A DNA stretch of 64,000 nucleotides from Psychromonas ingrahamii 37 (GTDB taxonomy: Bacteria > Pseudomonadota > Gammaproteobacteria > Enterobacterales > Psychromonadaceae). Where the stretch lies: NCBI RefSeq assembly GCF_000015285.1, contig NC_008709.1, positions 496,001-560,000 of the forward strand, given 5' to 3'. The notes under the pieces are model-generated. The model was not told the DNA's origin, made no database searches, and worked only from the letters and a program-made list of their open reading frames with translations. Shown in pieces: positions 1-11,324 of this stretch. Made by a program: the position numbers and the translations under genes. Position 1 is the stretch's first letter; each line of letters starts with the position of its first letter.

Positions 1-1
1 T

Positions 2-574
2 GAAGAAGATCCTACTTTTTTTCCGCGACTTGCTAATCGACAGTCCCCAGAATATCTCTGGATAGGTTGTTCTGACAGCCGTGTGCCCGCCAATCAGTTA
101 TTAGGGTTATTTCCCGGGGACATATTCGTTCATCGTAATATTGCCAACCTTGTTGTGCATACTGATCTAAACTGCATGTCGGTTATTAAATATGCCGTGG
201 ATGTTTTAAAAGTTAAACATATTATAGTGACTGGGCATTATGATTGTGGTGGTATTCACGCAGCAATGCAAAAGCAGTCTTTTGACTTGATTGATGGTTG
301 GCTGCGCAATATCAAGGATATCTATGTGAAATTTAGTGATAGTTTCACCGCAGAAATGACATATAAGCAACGTTTAGATTATCTTACTGAGCTTAATGTT
401 ATCGAACAGGCAAAAAATGTTTGTCATACAACTTGTGTTCAGGAAGCCTGGGCAAATGGACAAGATTTGACGGTTCATGGATTTATTTATTCTGTGGTAG
501 ACGGTCGCCTGAAAGATCTTAATGTGAATTTTGATAATTTAGAAAAAATAAATGATCTATATCATATCCGTTAA
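2..574 (+). CDS. can: Beta-class carbonic anhydrase, 5'-truncated by the window edge
   Basis: This enzyme interconverts CO2 and bicarbonate in the cytoplasm using zinc. The reading frame is already open at base 2, and the first visible residues lead into IGCSDSRVPAN, the signature that carries the first zinc cysteine and the Asp-Arg dyad. HYDCGG supplies the zinc His and second Cys. The GTG at 83 lies inside this signature, so it cannot be the true start; about 10-20 N-terminal residues lie upstream of the window. The 190 visible residues fit the roughly 200-220 aa family. It ends with TAA and is followed by a short gap before a cytochrome gene. Confidence 0.93.
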   Translation, partial: EEDPTFFPRLANRQSPEYLWIGCSDSRVPANQLLGLFPGDIFVHRNIANLVVHTDLNCMSVIKYAVDVLKVKHIIVTGHYDCGGIHAAMQKQSFDLIDGWLRNIKDIYVKFSDSFTAEMTYKQRLDYLTELNVIEQAKNVCHTTCVQEAWANGQDLTVHGFIYSVVDGRLKDLNVNFDNLEKINDLYHIR

Positions 575-654
575 GCTCCCATTGTTTTAATCATTCCCTG
601 CTGTTTAATAAGGAATGAGCTATAATGTCCGAAGTCTAAAAAAAGGAAATGTTA

Positions 655-960
655 ATGAAAAAATTATTACTTGCATCATTATTTTTAATTGCACCAACCT
701 TGGTTTCCGCTGCAGATTTAGAAGCAGCAAAAGCTAAAGCAGTTGTTTGTGCCGCATGTCATGGCGCTGATGGTATTTCAGTCGCTGCAATTTATCCTAA
801 TTTAAAAGGGCAAAAAGAAGCTTATCTGCTCTCCTCATTAAAAGCCTACAAAGCGGGAGAACGTAAGGGTGGAATGTCTATGCTGATGACACCACAAGCA
901 ATGGCTCTATCGGATGCTGATATGGTCAATATGGCCGCTTATTATTCTTCATTAAAATAA
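655..960 (+). CDS. Small periplasmic class I cytochrome c
   Basis: A 101-aa protein with a Sec signal peptide (about residues 1-20, ending VSAA) and one heme-binding CAACH at about residues 32-36. The GGMSMLM region near residue 75 offers the distal Met ligand. It is probably a soluble electron carrier of the c553/c5 type in the periplasm. An ATG at 649 lies only one base after the AAGGAA ribosome site, while the ATG at 655 has normal spacing, so 655 was chosen. A TATAAT at 621-626 may be its -10 box. A strong terminator follows at 1008. The exact redox partner cannot be told from sequence. Confidence 0.85.
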   Translation: MKKLLLASLFLIAPTLVSAADLEAAKAKAVVCAACHGADGISVAAIYPNLKGQKEAYLLSSLKAYKAGERKGGMSMLMTPQAMALSDADMVNMAAYYSSLK

Positions 961-1007
961 TAATTGCTGAAATTTCCTTATTATTAAAATAAGGAAACTG
1001 TTTATCT

Positions 1008-1037
1008 AAGCCAACCCCAGATGGGGTTGGCTTTTTT
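1008..1037 (+). terminator. Rho-independent terminator after cytochrome c gene
   Basis: Perfect 11-bp stem AAGCCAACCCC / GGGGTTGGCTT around a 4-base AGAT loop, followed by a T run. It closes the cytochrome transcript. Confidence 0.9.
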
Positions 1038-1136
1038 GTAAGCAAAAAACCAAGCACTGAAAGCCCAATAAGCCGATTTTTTTTCTATCTTATCGCTGTG
1101 CTGCCGTTATTCTATAAAACGCTATTTAACCTTTAA

Positions 1137-1234
1137 CCTTGCCTCTATTGATAGCAATTAATCAACTTCCTATAAACTTTTATAGCCTTGCCTATACTGA
1201 TAGAGATTAATCAATTTTCTATAAATTTTTATAA
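1137..1234. repeat. Two adjacent 49-bp imperfect direct repeats upstream of comM
   Basis: Units 1137-1185 and 1186-1234 both begin CCTTGCCT, contain GATTAATCAA or AATTAATCAA, and end CTATAAA(C/T)TTTTATA. They occupy the comM leader directly before the start codon. They could be a regulatory duplication or a simple tandem duplication; no protein is encoded. Confidence 0.75.
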
Positions 1235-1258
1235 CCTATATTAAGGGCTACACAATAT

Positions 1259-2773
1259 ATGGCACTTGCAAGTTTATACTGCCGCGCACTATTAGGAGTA
1301 GATGCACCCGAGGTACTAGTGGAGGTACATTTAGGCACTGGCTTGCCAAGTTTTTCGTTGGTTGGTTTACCGGAAACATCGGTCAAAGAAGCAAAAGAAA
1401 GAGTACGCAGTGCCATTCTTAATAGTAACTTTAAATTTCCCAGCAAACGGATCACCGTTAATCTTGGACCTGCTAACTTACCTAAAGAGGGTGGACGATT
1501 TGATTTGGCGATCGCCCTCGGTATTTTAATTGCCTCGGAGCAAATTAGAGGCGATGGTATTGATCAGTTTGAATGTTTTGCTGAACTCGCGTTATCAGGG
1601 GAACTGCGCCCTATTGATGGTTTAATTCCCTGTGCATTGGCTGCTAAAGAAAAAGGCCGCTATTTAATTATTTGTCCCGAAAATCAAAATGAAAGTGCGT
1701 TAACCGGCGCGAAAGCTTATGTTGCACGCAACCTTATTGGCGTCTGTGCCTTTTTACAAAAACAGAAAACGTTACCTGAAGCACAGGCCGCGCCTAAAAC
1801 CGCAGCAATAAACCAAACCGATATGAGCGATGTATTAGGCCAGGAACAAGCAAAAAGGGTTTTAGAAATAGCCGCCGTTGGTGGGCATAACCTGCTTCTA
1901 GTTGGCCCTCCCGGCACCGGAAAAAGCATGTTGGCGGAACGTTTTATGACCTTATTACCAAGGTTAACCGAAAAACATGCGCTACAAACCGCCGCTATCT
2001 ATTCTGTCTGCGGCAAGCAACGGGATGATTGGTTTGAGCCGCCCTACCGATGCCCTCATCATAGTGCTTCCGCCGTTGCATTAGTGGGGGGAGGGGGCAA
2101 ACCTAAACCGGGTGAAATATCACTTTCCCATCGTGGTGTTTTATTTCTCGACGAATTAGCTGAATTTCCCCGATCAGTCTTAGACAGTTTACGCCAACCT
2201 CTGGAAAGCCATAAAGTCACTATTTCTCGAGCGGCAAATCAAGTCACTTTTCCTGCGCATTTTCAATTAATCGCAGCCATGAATCCAAGCCCCTGCGGGC
2301 ATATTAGTGGTGATTTAAGGCGCAGTACGCCGGATCAGATTTTACGTTATCTAGGGCGTTTATCGGGGCCATTTTTAGACCGATTTTCACTTTCTATTAT
2401 GGTGCCTTTATTACCTCAAGGCACTTTGGCATCGTCTCAGGTTGGGCATACGCTCAAAGGCGAAAGCAGTGAGATAATCAAAACTCGTGTGTTAAAAGCA
2501 AGAGATAAACAGCAGCAAAGGCAGGGCAAACTAAATAATGCTTTATCAACCAAGGAAATAGCCTCCTATTGCCAGTTGAGTCTTGAAGATGCACAGTTTT
2601 TAGAGCAGGCGATTAATCAAATGGGATTATCGATTCGTGCCTGGCACAGTCTTTTAAAAGTGGCTCGAAGTATTGCAGATTTAGCCGGAAGCGTTAGAGT
2701 AGAACGTCATCATCTGACTGAATCTCTTGCCTATCGTGCTATGGACCGTTTGTTAAAAAATCTGTCATTATAA
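1259..2773 (+). CDS. comM: ComM / YifB-family AAA+ ATPase (Mg-chelatase-like)
   Basis: ComM is a hexameric helicase that aids branch migration during natural transformation in Vibrio and Haemophilus. The 504-aa length matches the family (about 505). The N-terminal fold shows GLPSFSLVGLPETSVKEAK, typical of YifB; Walker A is GPPGTGKSM at about residues 215-223; Walker B is VLFLDELAEF; NPSPCGH begins the zinc-binding loop typical of the family. The start ATG matches the family N-terminus (short segment before the LGVDAPEV region). It stands alone as a plus-strand gene between the cytochrome and the convergent valS operon. Presence suggests, but does not prove, natural competence. Confidence 0.93.
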   Translation: MALASLYCRALLGVDAPEVLVEVHLGTGLPSFSLVGLPETSVKEAKERVRSAILNSNFKFPSKRITVNLGPANLPKEGGRFDLAIALGILIASEQIRGDGIDQFECFAELALSGELRPIDGLIPCALAAKEKGRYLIICPENQNESALTGAKAYVARNLIGVCAFLQKQKTLPEAQAAPKTAAINQTDMSDVLGQEQAKRVLEIAAVGGHNLLLVGPPGTGKSMLAERFMTLLPRLTEKHALQTAAIYSVCGKQRDDWFEPPYRCPHHSASAVALVGGGGKPKPGEISLSHRGVLFLDELAEFPRSVLDSLRQPLESHKVTISRAANQVTFPAHFQLIAAMNPSPCGHISGDLRRSTPDQILRYLGRLSGPFLDRFSLSIMVPLLPQGTLASSQVGHTLKGESSEIIKTRVLKARDKQQQRQGKLNNALSTKEIASYCQLSLEDAQFLEQAINQMGLSIRAWHSLLKVARSIADLAGSVRVERHHLTESLAYRAMDRLLKNLSL

Positions 2774-2785
2774 AAAATTGGATAA

Positions 2786-2821
2786 AAAAAGGAGCGTTTT
2801 GTTAACAAAACGCTCCTTTTT
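2786..2821. terminator. Bidirectional terminator between comM and valS
   Basis: Long symmetrical hairpin: AAAAAGGAGCGTTTTGTT pairs with AACAAAACGCTCCTTTTT. The A run on one side and T run on the other allow termination of comM and of the convergent valS operon. Confidence 0.9.
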
Positions 2822-2840
2822 AACTAAACCCGGTTAAGCT

Positions 2841-2910
2841 ATAAGGTTATAAGGTTATAAGGTTATAAGGTTATAAGGTTATAAGGTTATAAGGTTATAA
2901 GGTTATAAGG

Positions 2911-2912
<2 letters not shown>
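2841..2912. repeat. Tandem array of 8-bp unit ATAAGGTT, nine copies
   Basis: Eight perfect ATAAGGTT units (2841-2904) and one variant ATAAGGCT (2905-2912) run directly into the valS stop codon (2911-2913). The array therefore forms the immediate 3' flank of valS, between the stop and the shared terminator. Copy number is expected to vary by slippage. Confidence 0.95.
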
Positions 2913-5769
<2,857 letters not shown>

Positions 5770-5772
5770 CGG

Positions 5773-6255
5773 TTAATCTTCTGTTTTGTTGGTTGACTCA
5801 ACCGTTGAATTACTCTCAACGGTTTGAGTAGAAAGCGTTAGCCCCATTTTTCTATAGGTACTGTAACGTATTCGTGCTGCAATTTTTTGGGGTTCCGGAA
5901 ACGGAACAAAATCAATAATTTTTTGAAAATTGATTGCAAAATCAGGCGTTTTTTGACTTAAATTAATTAAAATAGGGCGAGGGTGCAGCGGGACTTGCCA
6001 GCTTATTTCAACGGGCGTACCAAATTTTGGCCCTTCACCTAACAAGTTGTGCGGCACAAAACTGTCACCGTCAAACTGCCATAAATATTCATCGACCGCA
6101 AATGCATCTTCTTTTGAATCGGTATAGATGAACACTTTTTTATTTTGTGCATAAAAAAACGCCGCTATTCTGCAAGCGTACGCAAAATGAGCACTTATGG
6201 CTACACTGCTTGATTTTTCTTCCGTAGTGAAAACGTAAAAAACAACCTGACTCAT
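5773..6255 (-). CDS. holC: DNA polymerase III chi subunit
   Basis: Chi links the clamp loader to single-stranded-DNA-binding protein at the replication fork. The 160-aa protein has the chi-type N-terminus (VVFYVFTTEEKSS) and the conserved central VEISWQVPLHPRPILINLS. It is slightly longer than the E. coli protein (147 aa) because of a polar Ser/Thr/Glu-rich C-terminal tail. Middle gene of the conserved operon: 14 bp after pepA and 3 bp before valS. Confidence 0.9.
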   Translation of the reverse strand: MSQVVFYVFTTEEKSSSVAISAHFAYACRIAAFFYAQNKKVFIYTDSKEDAFAVDEYLWQFDGDSFVPHNLLGEGPKFGTPVEISWQVPLHPRPILINLSQKTPDFAINFQKIIDFVPFPEPQKIAARIRYSTYRKMGLTLSTQTVESNSTVESTNKTED

Positions 6256-6269
6256 TATCTTAGTTTCAC

Positions 6270-7784
6270 TTAGCTATTTACCGCTGTTGTTTCATTTTCA
6301 CTTCTGTTTATTAAAAACTGCGTTAATAAGGAAACCGGTCTACCCGTTGACCCCTTATTTGCTCCAGATCTCCAGGCTGTCCCTGCAACATCTAAATGTG
6401 CCCAGGTATAACTTTTCGTAAAGCGTGAAAGGAAACAAGCCGCAGTAATAGACCCTGCCGGACGACCTCCAATATTAGCCATATCGGCAAATGGACTCTC
6501 CAGCTGTTTCTGAAACTCATCATCCATCGGCAGTTGCCATGCTTTATCACTAGATTGATTTGACGCGCTTAACAACTCATTTGCCAGCCCTTTGTGCGGC
6601 GTCATTAAGCCGCTGATATGATGCCCTAACGCCATAATACAAGCGCCTGTTAAGGTTGCTATATCAACAACACAATCCGGTTCAAAACGTTCAACGTAGG
6701 TTAATACATCACACAAGACTAAACGCCCTTCAGCATCGGTATTTAAGACTTCAACGGTTTGCCCTGACATAGTAGTCAGAATATCACCCGGACGGTAAGC
6801 GTTACCCGCCGGCATATTTTCAGCGCCTGCTAATATGCCAATGACATTGATTGGCAGGTTAAGTTTGGCAAGTGCTTTCATGGCACCAAAAACACTGGCC
6901 GCGCCACCCATATCATATTTCATCTCATCCATGGCTTCGCCTGGTTTTAAAGAAATACCGCCCGAGTCAAAGGTCAGCCCTTTACCAACGAGTACGATAG
7001 GTTTTTGATCTGCATTACCACCGTTGTAGTGCATTAATGACATATAGGCAGGATTAGCCGAGCCTTTAGCAACGGCCAAGTAACTGTCCATTTTAAGTTC
7101 TGCCATCTGCTCACTATCAACAATTTCTGTGGTTATTTTTTCAAATCGTTGACCCAGTGCGATCGCTTGTTCGCTTAAATATAATGGGGTACAGATATTG
7201 GGAGGCATATTGGCTAAATCTTTACATGCTTTAGCGCCGGAAGCGACCGCTAAAGCATGTTGCAGACCAAGTTCTGCGCGCGCTAACTCTTTACGGCTAG
7301 TCACATTAAAGGTTAATTTACGCAAAGGACGGCGGGTATTTTCTTTGTTGGTTTTAAATTTATCGAAGTTATATAAACAATCCTGAGTTGCTTCGGTTGC
7401 TTGGCGCACTGCCCAGTAAGTATCACGCCCTTTGATATGTAATTCAGAAAGAAAACAGATCGCTTCTAAAGCACCAGTATCGTTAAGTGTCGTAATGGTT
7501 TTTGCTATAATTTGCTTGTACTGGGTTTCGGTTAGTTCACGTTCTTTACCGCAACCGACTAATAATACGCGTTCACTTAATACATTGGGCACATTATGTA
7601 AGAATAATACCTGCCCTATCTTTCCTTCAATATCACCACGGCGTAATAATGTACTTAAATAACCTTCGCTAATCTCATCAAGCTGCTCACCTGCGCGTGA
7701 TAAACGGCGCGGCTCAAATACACCCACAACAATACAGGCACTGCGTTGTTTTTCCGGGCTACCGCTTTTTACTGAAAATTCCAT
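6270..7784 (-). CDS. pepA: Cytosol aminopeptidase A (leucyl aminopeptidase)
   Basis: An M17 di-metal aminopeptidase that trims N-terminal residues from peptides; in E. coli it also acts as a DNA-binding accessory protein in Xer recombination. The 504 aa fit the family (503). The metal and catalytic region [16 protein letters not shown] lies near residue 267 and the signature [10 protein letters not shown] near 348. An AAGGAT ribosome site lies 5 bp before the ATG. First gene of the pepA-holC-valS operon, divergent from lptF. Confidence 0.97.
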   Translation of the reverse strand: MEFSVKSGSPEKQRSACIVVGVFEPRRLSRAGEQLDEISEGYLSTLLRRGDIEGKIGQVLFLHNVPNVLSERVLLVGCGKERELTETQYKQIIAKTITTLNDTGALEAICFLSELHIKGRDTYWAVRQATEATQDCLYNFDKFKTNKENTRRPLRKLTFNVTSRKELARAELGLQHALAVASGAKACKDLANMPPNICTPLYLSEQAIALGQRFEKITTEIVDSEQMAELKMDSYLAVAKGSANPAYMSLMHYNGGNADQKPIVLVGKGLTFDSGGISLKPGEAMDEMKYDMGGAASVFGAMKALAKLNLPINVIGILAGAENMPAGNAYRPGDILTTMSGQTVEVLNTDAEGRLVLCDVLTYVERFEPDCVVDIATLTGACIMALGHHISGLMTPHKGLANELLSASNQSSDKAWQLPMDDEFQKQLESPFADMANIGGRPAGSITAACFLSRFTKSYTWAHLDVAGTAWRSGANKGSTGRPVSLLTQFLINRSENETTAVNS

Positions 7785-7935
7785 ATATATCCTTGGCTCT
7801 TGGCTATGTATAATGCGATTAACTGTGCAATTTTTTAGAAAATACAGTTATTATAGAAGTAAGTGGGACTTGGTAACGCTTCTCAACGCATAAAAATGTG
7901 ATTTTACCGTATTTACTTGCTTAATTCATTAGTTT

Positions 7936-7982
7936 ATAGCAAAGGCCCTTGAAAGTTAGTTTTTTTCAAGGGCCTTTGCTAT
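7936..7982. other. 19-bp perfect inverted repeat in the pepA/lptF divergent gap
   Basis: Arms at 7936-7954 and 7964-7982 are perfect complements (ATAGCAAAGGCCCTTGAAA and its reverse complement) around a 9-base loop. It lies in the 5' leader side of lptF, about 75 bp before that start. Neither side has a terminator T run outside the stem, and both neighbouring genes point away, so it is not an ordinary terminator. It may be an operator, a leader RNA hairpin or an attenuator. Confidence 0.7.
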
Positions 7983-8057
7983 TCGTCTAGCCCTCTTGAA
8001 AAAGTGATTTCAGCCCGTCAGCGCTTTCTCAGGATCATATTTACACAGGAGAACCGG

Positions 8058-9134
8058 GTGATACTTCTTCGTTATTTGATGCTCGAAACATTTAAAAGCC
8101 AGATCGGTATTCTGTTTGTTTTAGTGCTTATTTTTGTTAGTCAAAAATTTATAACCATTCTTGCTCAAGCTATTAATGGTGTTATCCCTGCAGATTTGGT
8201 AATGACCCTGTTGTATTTGAACTTACCACAACTGGGTACGCTAATGTTGCCTATTAGTTTTTATCTTGCAGTGCTTTTTGCCCATGGCAGGTTACACGGC
8301 GAAAGTGAAATGATCGCGATGAGCTCCTGTGGATATAGTCCCAATAATGTCTTGAAAGCGACTCTGTTATTATCCTTTTTAACCTTCGCTTTTGCGGCAT
8401 ATAACAGTTTGTATCTTGCACCGCTTAGTGAAGATAAAATGATTAGCGTTATCGAAGAAGCTCAAGCGAATACCAGTTCGGCGACACTGATTGAGGGACG
8501 TTTTCATAAAACCTCAGGGAACGGCAGCGTGGTTTACATTGAAAAATCCGCTGATAAAAAGTTAGACAAAATCTTTGCAGCGCATTGGCCGGAAGATAGG
8601 AAACAAGCTCCATCAGTATTGACCGCCGCAGAGGGTTATCTTGAGTCTAAAAAAGATGGTACCTGGCTGACCTTAACAGATGGTCAGCGTTATGCCGGCA
8701 TTGTTGGACAACATGAGTTTGATCATAGTGAGTTTAAGACGTACGAAGTACATATCGCTAATAGAGAGGTGCAAAAGCAGGTGCGTGGCGTTCAGGCCTT
8801 ACCGACCGCTGCACTATTTTCTGTAGACAATCCTAAATATCAGGCAGAACTGCAGTGGCGAATAGGTATTCCAGTATCAATATTATTAATGACTTTTATG
8901 GCTGTTCCATTAGCAAAAGTTAACCCGAGACAGGGACGTTATTCAAAGCTATTACCTGCCTTAGCATTATATTTAACCTTTTTCTTGCTGCTGAGTACGG
9001 CCAAGAGTCTGATTGAAGATGGGTCTCTACCCGTTTTCAGTATCTGGATTGTACAAATCAGCTTTTTGCTGTTGGGCATTATATTACACCTGCAAAGTTT
9101 AGGTAAATTTACCAAAGTGACTTTACGCAGGTGA
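8058..9134 (+). CDS. lptF: LPS export ABC transporter permease LptF
   Basis: LptF and LptG form the inner-membrane channel of the LptB2FG transporter, which extracts LPS from the inner membrane and pushes it along the Lpt bridge. The GTG at 8058 was chosen because AGGAG lies 6 bp upstream and the resulting N-terminus (MILLRYLMLETFKSQ) matches the family; an in-frame GTG at 8004 has no such support. About 358 aa with three N-terminal and three C-terminal membrane helices around a periplasmic beta-jellyroll (about residues 120-260). Followed by lptG after 31 bp, so one operon. Confidence 0.95.
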   Translation: MILLRYLMLETFKSQIGILFVLVLIFVSQKFITILAQAINGVIPADLVMTLLYLNLPQLGTLMLPISFYLAVLFAHGRLHGESEMIAMSSCGYSPNNVLKATLLLSFLTFAFAAYNSLYLAPLSEDKMISVIEEAQANTSSATLIEGRFHKTSGNGSVVYIEKSADKKLDKIFAAHWPEDRKQAPSVLTAAEGYLESKKDGTWLTLTDGQRYAGIVGQHEFDHSEFKTYEVHIANREVQKQVRGVQALPTAALFSVDNPKYQAELQWRIGIPVSILLMTFMAVPLAKVNPRQGRYSKLLPALALYLTFFLLLSTAKSLIEDGSLPVFSIWIVQISFLLLGIILHLQSLGKFTKVTLRR

Positions 9135-9165
9135 TGGTTAAGGTATTTAAAACGGAATTACTATT

Positions 9166-10230
9166 ATGGGTATTTTAGATCGTTACATAGGCAAAACAAT
9201 TTTTGCAGCCACTTTTTTGAGCCTGTTTGTATTGATAGGATTGAGCAGTATCATTAAATTTGTTGAGCAGATGGGAAGCATTGGGGTGGGCTCCTACGAT
9301 GCCTGGAATGCGGCCTATTTTGTTATTCTAAAAATTCCTATTGAGTTATCAGTTTTTTTTCCGATGGCAGCCTTGATTGGTGCATTGATTGGTTTAGGGA
9401 GTTTGGCGAATAGCAGTGAACTGGTTGTTATGCAGGCCGCCGGCATATCAAAATTACGGATTGCAGGCGCCGTATTAAAAACAGCTATTCCAATGGTGAT
9501 CGTAGTAATGGTATTGACTGAATTTGTTGTGCCCATAACAGATAAAGAAGCCTATTCTATGCGTTATATGGCAAAAAGAGGCGAGGTACAGGTCAGTAAT
9601 CAATATGGGGTTTGGGTGAAGGATGCGGATTCATTCGTCAGTATTGAACGGATGAACAGTAAGAATGAACTCTTTCATGTACAACTGTACTTTTTTGATG
9701 AAAATTTAAAACTTGATCATGCCATTCTGGCGCGTAAAGCAGCCTTTAAAGAAGGGAGTTGGTTCTTTGGAGATGTTAGCCAAACCAATTTTTTGGAAGA
9801 TAGAACAGAGGTTAAGCGAATGAGTAATTATATTTGGGAGACTAAGCTAACACCGAAAAAACTGGAAGTCATTTTGGGTGAACCGGATAAAATGTCGATG
9901 CGCGATATTTATAATTACATCATCTACCTTGAAAATAATGAGCAGGATGCAAAGCGTTTCTGGCTGATATTTTGGCGTAAAGCCGTCCTGCCTTTTACCA
10001 TTGTGGTAATGATGTTACTGTCGGTTTCTTTTATATTTGGTGGCTTACGCAGCGTAACAATGGGTACCCGTTTAATTTTTGGTATCGCTGCCGGTTTTAC
10101 TTTCTATGTTTCAGGGGAGTTATTTGGCCCCTTCAGTTTAGTCTTTAACTGGCCACCGATACTGGGCGCATTATTACCGAGTTTTCTAGTGTTATCTCTG
10201 GCCCTCTACCTGCTTAAGCGGCAAAGCTAA
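9166..10230 (+). CDS. lptG: LPS export ABC transporter permease LptG
   Basis: Partner of LptF in the LptB2FG LPS extractor. It starts MGILDRYIGKTIF, as in the family, and has 354 aa with six membrane helices split three and three around a periplasmic domain. The second helix group contains FGGLRSVTMGTRLIFGIAAG, typical of LptG. It is followed by a terminator at 10252. The pepA/lptFG arrangement matches enteric and marine gammaproteobacteria. Confidence 0.96.
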   Translation: MGILDRYIGKTIFAATFLSLFVLIGLSSIIKFVEQMGSIGVGSYDAWNAAYFVILKIPIELSVFFPMAALIGALIGLGSLANSSELVVMQAAGISKLRIAGAVLKTAIPMVIVVMVLTEFVVPITDKEAYSMRYMAKRGEVQVSNQYGVWVKDADSFVSIERMNSKNELFHVQLYFFDENLKLDHAILARKAAFKEGSWFFGDVSQTNFLEDRTEVKRMSNYIWETKLTPKKLEVILGEPDKMSMRDIYNYIIYLENNEQDAKRFWLIFWRKAVLPFTIVVMMLLSVSFIFGGLRSVTMGTRLIFGIAAGFTFYVSGELFGPFSLVFNWPPILGALLPSFLVLSLALYLLKRQS

Positions 10231-10251
10231 ATAATGAACAAGAAACAAAAA

Positions 10252-10290
10252 TGCCACGTTTTTATTATCAATAAAGCGTGGCAATTTTTA
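10252..10290 (+). terminator. Rho-independent terminator after lptG
   Basis: TGCCACG pairs with CGTGGCA, extended by an adjoining T/A-rich stem; the second arm is followed by ATTTTTATT. It ends the lptFG transcript. Confidence 0.82.
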
Positions 10291-10337
10291 TTGTATTAGT
10301 CAAAAAGCGCTCTTAATGACTGAGCTCTTATGGCTTT

Positions 10338-10892
10338 TTATTTTTTATCCTGATCCATAAATCCCATGCCCTTAAAACCTTTCCAATCGCTTAACTCTTT
10401 TGTTAATACGACCATCTCACATTCTGCCCACTGATCTTGAAAGGCACTTTTATTCCCAAAAAAAACCAAAAAATTGCCTAAGCCAAAGGCTGACGTTGCC
10501 ATACGAATTAATGATTGAGTAAAGGAAATATTGCTACCATCGCTATTTTGAACACGTAATCGCCACGCTTTCATACCTATAGTTTGACCGCCTCGGGTCC
10601 AGAAATAACTGTAAAAGCCAATGATGATGATTGCCAGATATAATGCAAATAGTTGGCTGGAAGCGAGAAAATCGGCAACATCTTGATAAGCATCAATATT
10701 TATTAGGCCGGTGTTACTTGCGATAATCACGACTATAATCGCAAGTATTCCGGCTAACATTAGCAAAGCTGAAACAGCAAACAAGTCGTAGATATAGGCG
10801 CCTGTTCGTTTTAAAAAATTAGCGCGCGGGCAACTTTGATACTGTTGTTGCAGAATTTTTATCTGTTCATTATTGTGGTTATGTTTGACCAT
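10338..10892 (-). CDS. RDD-family inner-membrane protein
   Basis: A 184-aa protein with the RDD fold: an N-terminal FLKRTGAYIYDL segment starts the first helix, followed by further hydrophobic stretches at about residues 40-65 and 78-98. The motif QTIGMKAWRLRV after the second helix is typical of the family. Members are integral membrane proteins whose role is mostly unknown; a few have been linked to ion exchange. The gene is minus strand, convergent with lptG, and is the last core protein gene before the tRNA-Leu. Confidence 0.85.
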   Translation of the reverse strand: MVKHNHNNEQIKILQQQYQSCPRANFLKRTGAYIYDLFAVSALLMLAGILAIIVVIIASNTGLINIDAYQDVADFLASSQLFALYLAIIIIGFYSYFWTRGGQTIGMKAWRLRVQNSDGSNISFTQSLIRMATSAFGLGNFLVFFGNKSAFQDQWAECEMVVLTKELSDWKGFKGMGFMDQDKK

Positions 10893-11059
10893 ACTGATTC
10901 CTTAAGTTTACCTGCTTGCAGTGTAGCAAAAGCCAAATCACTTGGCATTTTTTTAAAAGCGATAAGGACAATAAAAGTCGTAAAACATCAATGAATGTGA
11001 GAGATTTAGCCGCTAATTAAAAAAGATGATGCTTTTTCAATCAGTCAGTTAGAAAAAAC

Positions 11060-11087
11060 TTGTCAGCAGAGCATCTCTAGGTATAAT
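11060..11087 (+). promoter_or_regulatory. Sigma-70 promoter of tRNA-Leu
   Basis: TTGTCA (11060-11065), 16-bp spacer, TATAAT (11082-11087), then a C-rich discriminator (CCCTGCG). The start would fall near 11095, about 35 bases before the mature tRNA. This layout is typical of stable-RNA promoters. Confidence 0.75.
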
Positions 11088-11129
11088 CCCTGCGTCTTAA
11101 CAACACTCTGATTTAAAATTAAAGATTAT

Positions 11130-11214
11130 GCCCGAGTGGTGAAATTGGTAGACGCGACGGATTCAAAATCCGTTTTCGAAAGAAGTGCCGGTTCAAGTCC
11201 GGCCTCGGGCACCA
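11130..11214 (+). tRNA. leuX: tRNA-Leu (anticodon CAA)
   Basis: An 85-base class II tRNA. The acceptor stem GCCCGAG pairs with CTCGGGC, followed by A and an encoded CCA. The anticodon stem ACGGA/TCCGT holds the loop TTCAAAA with anticodon CAA, a long variable arm follows, and the T arm is GCCGGTTCAAGTCCGGC. It reads UUG codons. leuX near pepA/lptFG is a known island insertion site in enterics, and here an integrase gene follows 110 bp downstream. The 3' part (from 11159) is repeated at 34569, so integration kept the tRNA intact. Confidence 0.97.
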
Positions 11215-11220
11215 TACTTT
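11159..11220 (+). repeat. attL: 62-bp direct repeat overlapping the tRNA-Leu 3' end
   Basis: This runs from GGATTCAAAA in the anticodon arm through the CCA to ATACTTT, and is identical to 34569-34630. The two copies diverge immediately after (TTCC here, AATT there). This is the standard footprint of a tyrosine-integrase insertion into a tRNA gene. Confidence 0.95.
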
Positions 11221-11294
11221 TTCCTAGTCTAGTCAACTAGTTAGAGGTGTTAAAAAGAAAAAATGGTTTTGTTTTCCTGATACTCGGTTACGTT

Positions 11295-11314
11295 TTTGGC
11301 GTAATTTGGCGTAA
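11295..11314 (+). promoter_or_regulatory. Paired TTTGGCGTAA motif, island left end
   Basis: Two perfect tandem copies of TTTGGCGTAA end about 10 bp before the integrase start. A near-identical pair lies at 34456-34476 by the right att site. Likely arm-type binding sites for the integrase or its directionality factor, possibly also repressing int. Confidence 0.6.
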
Positions 11315-11324
11315 AGGAAAAAAA

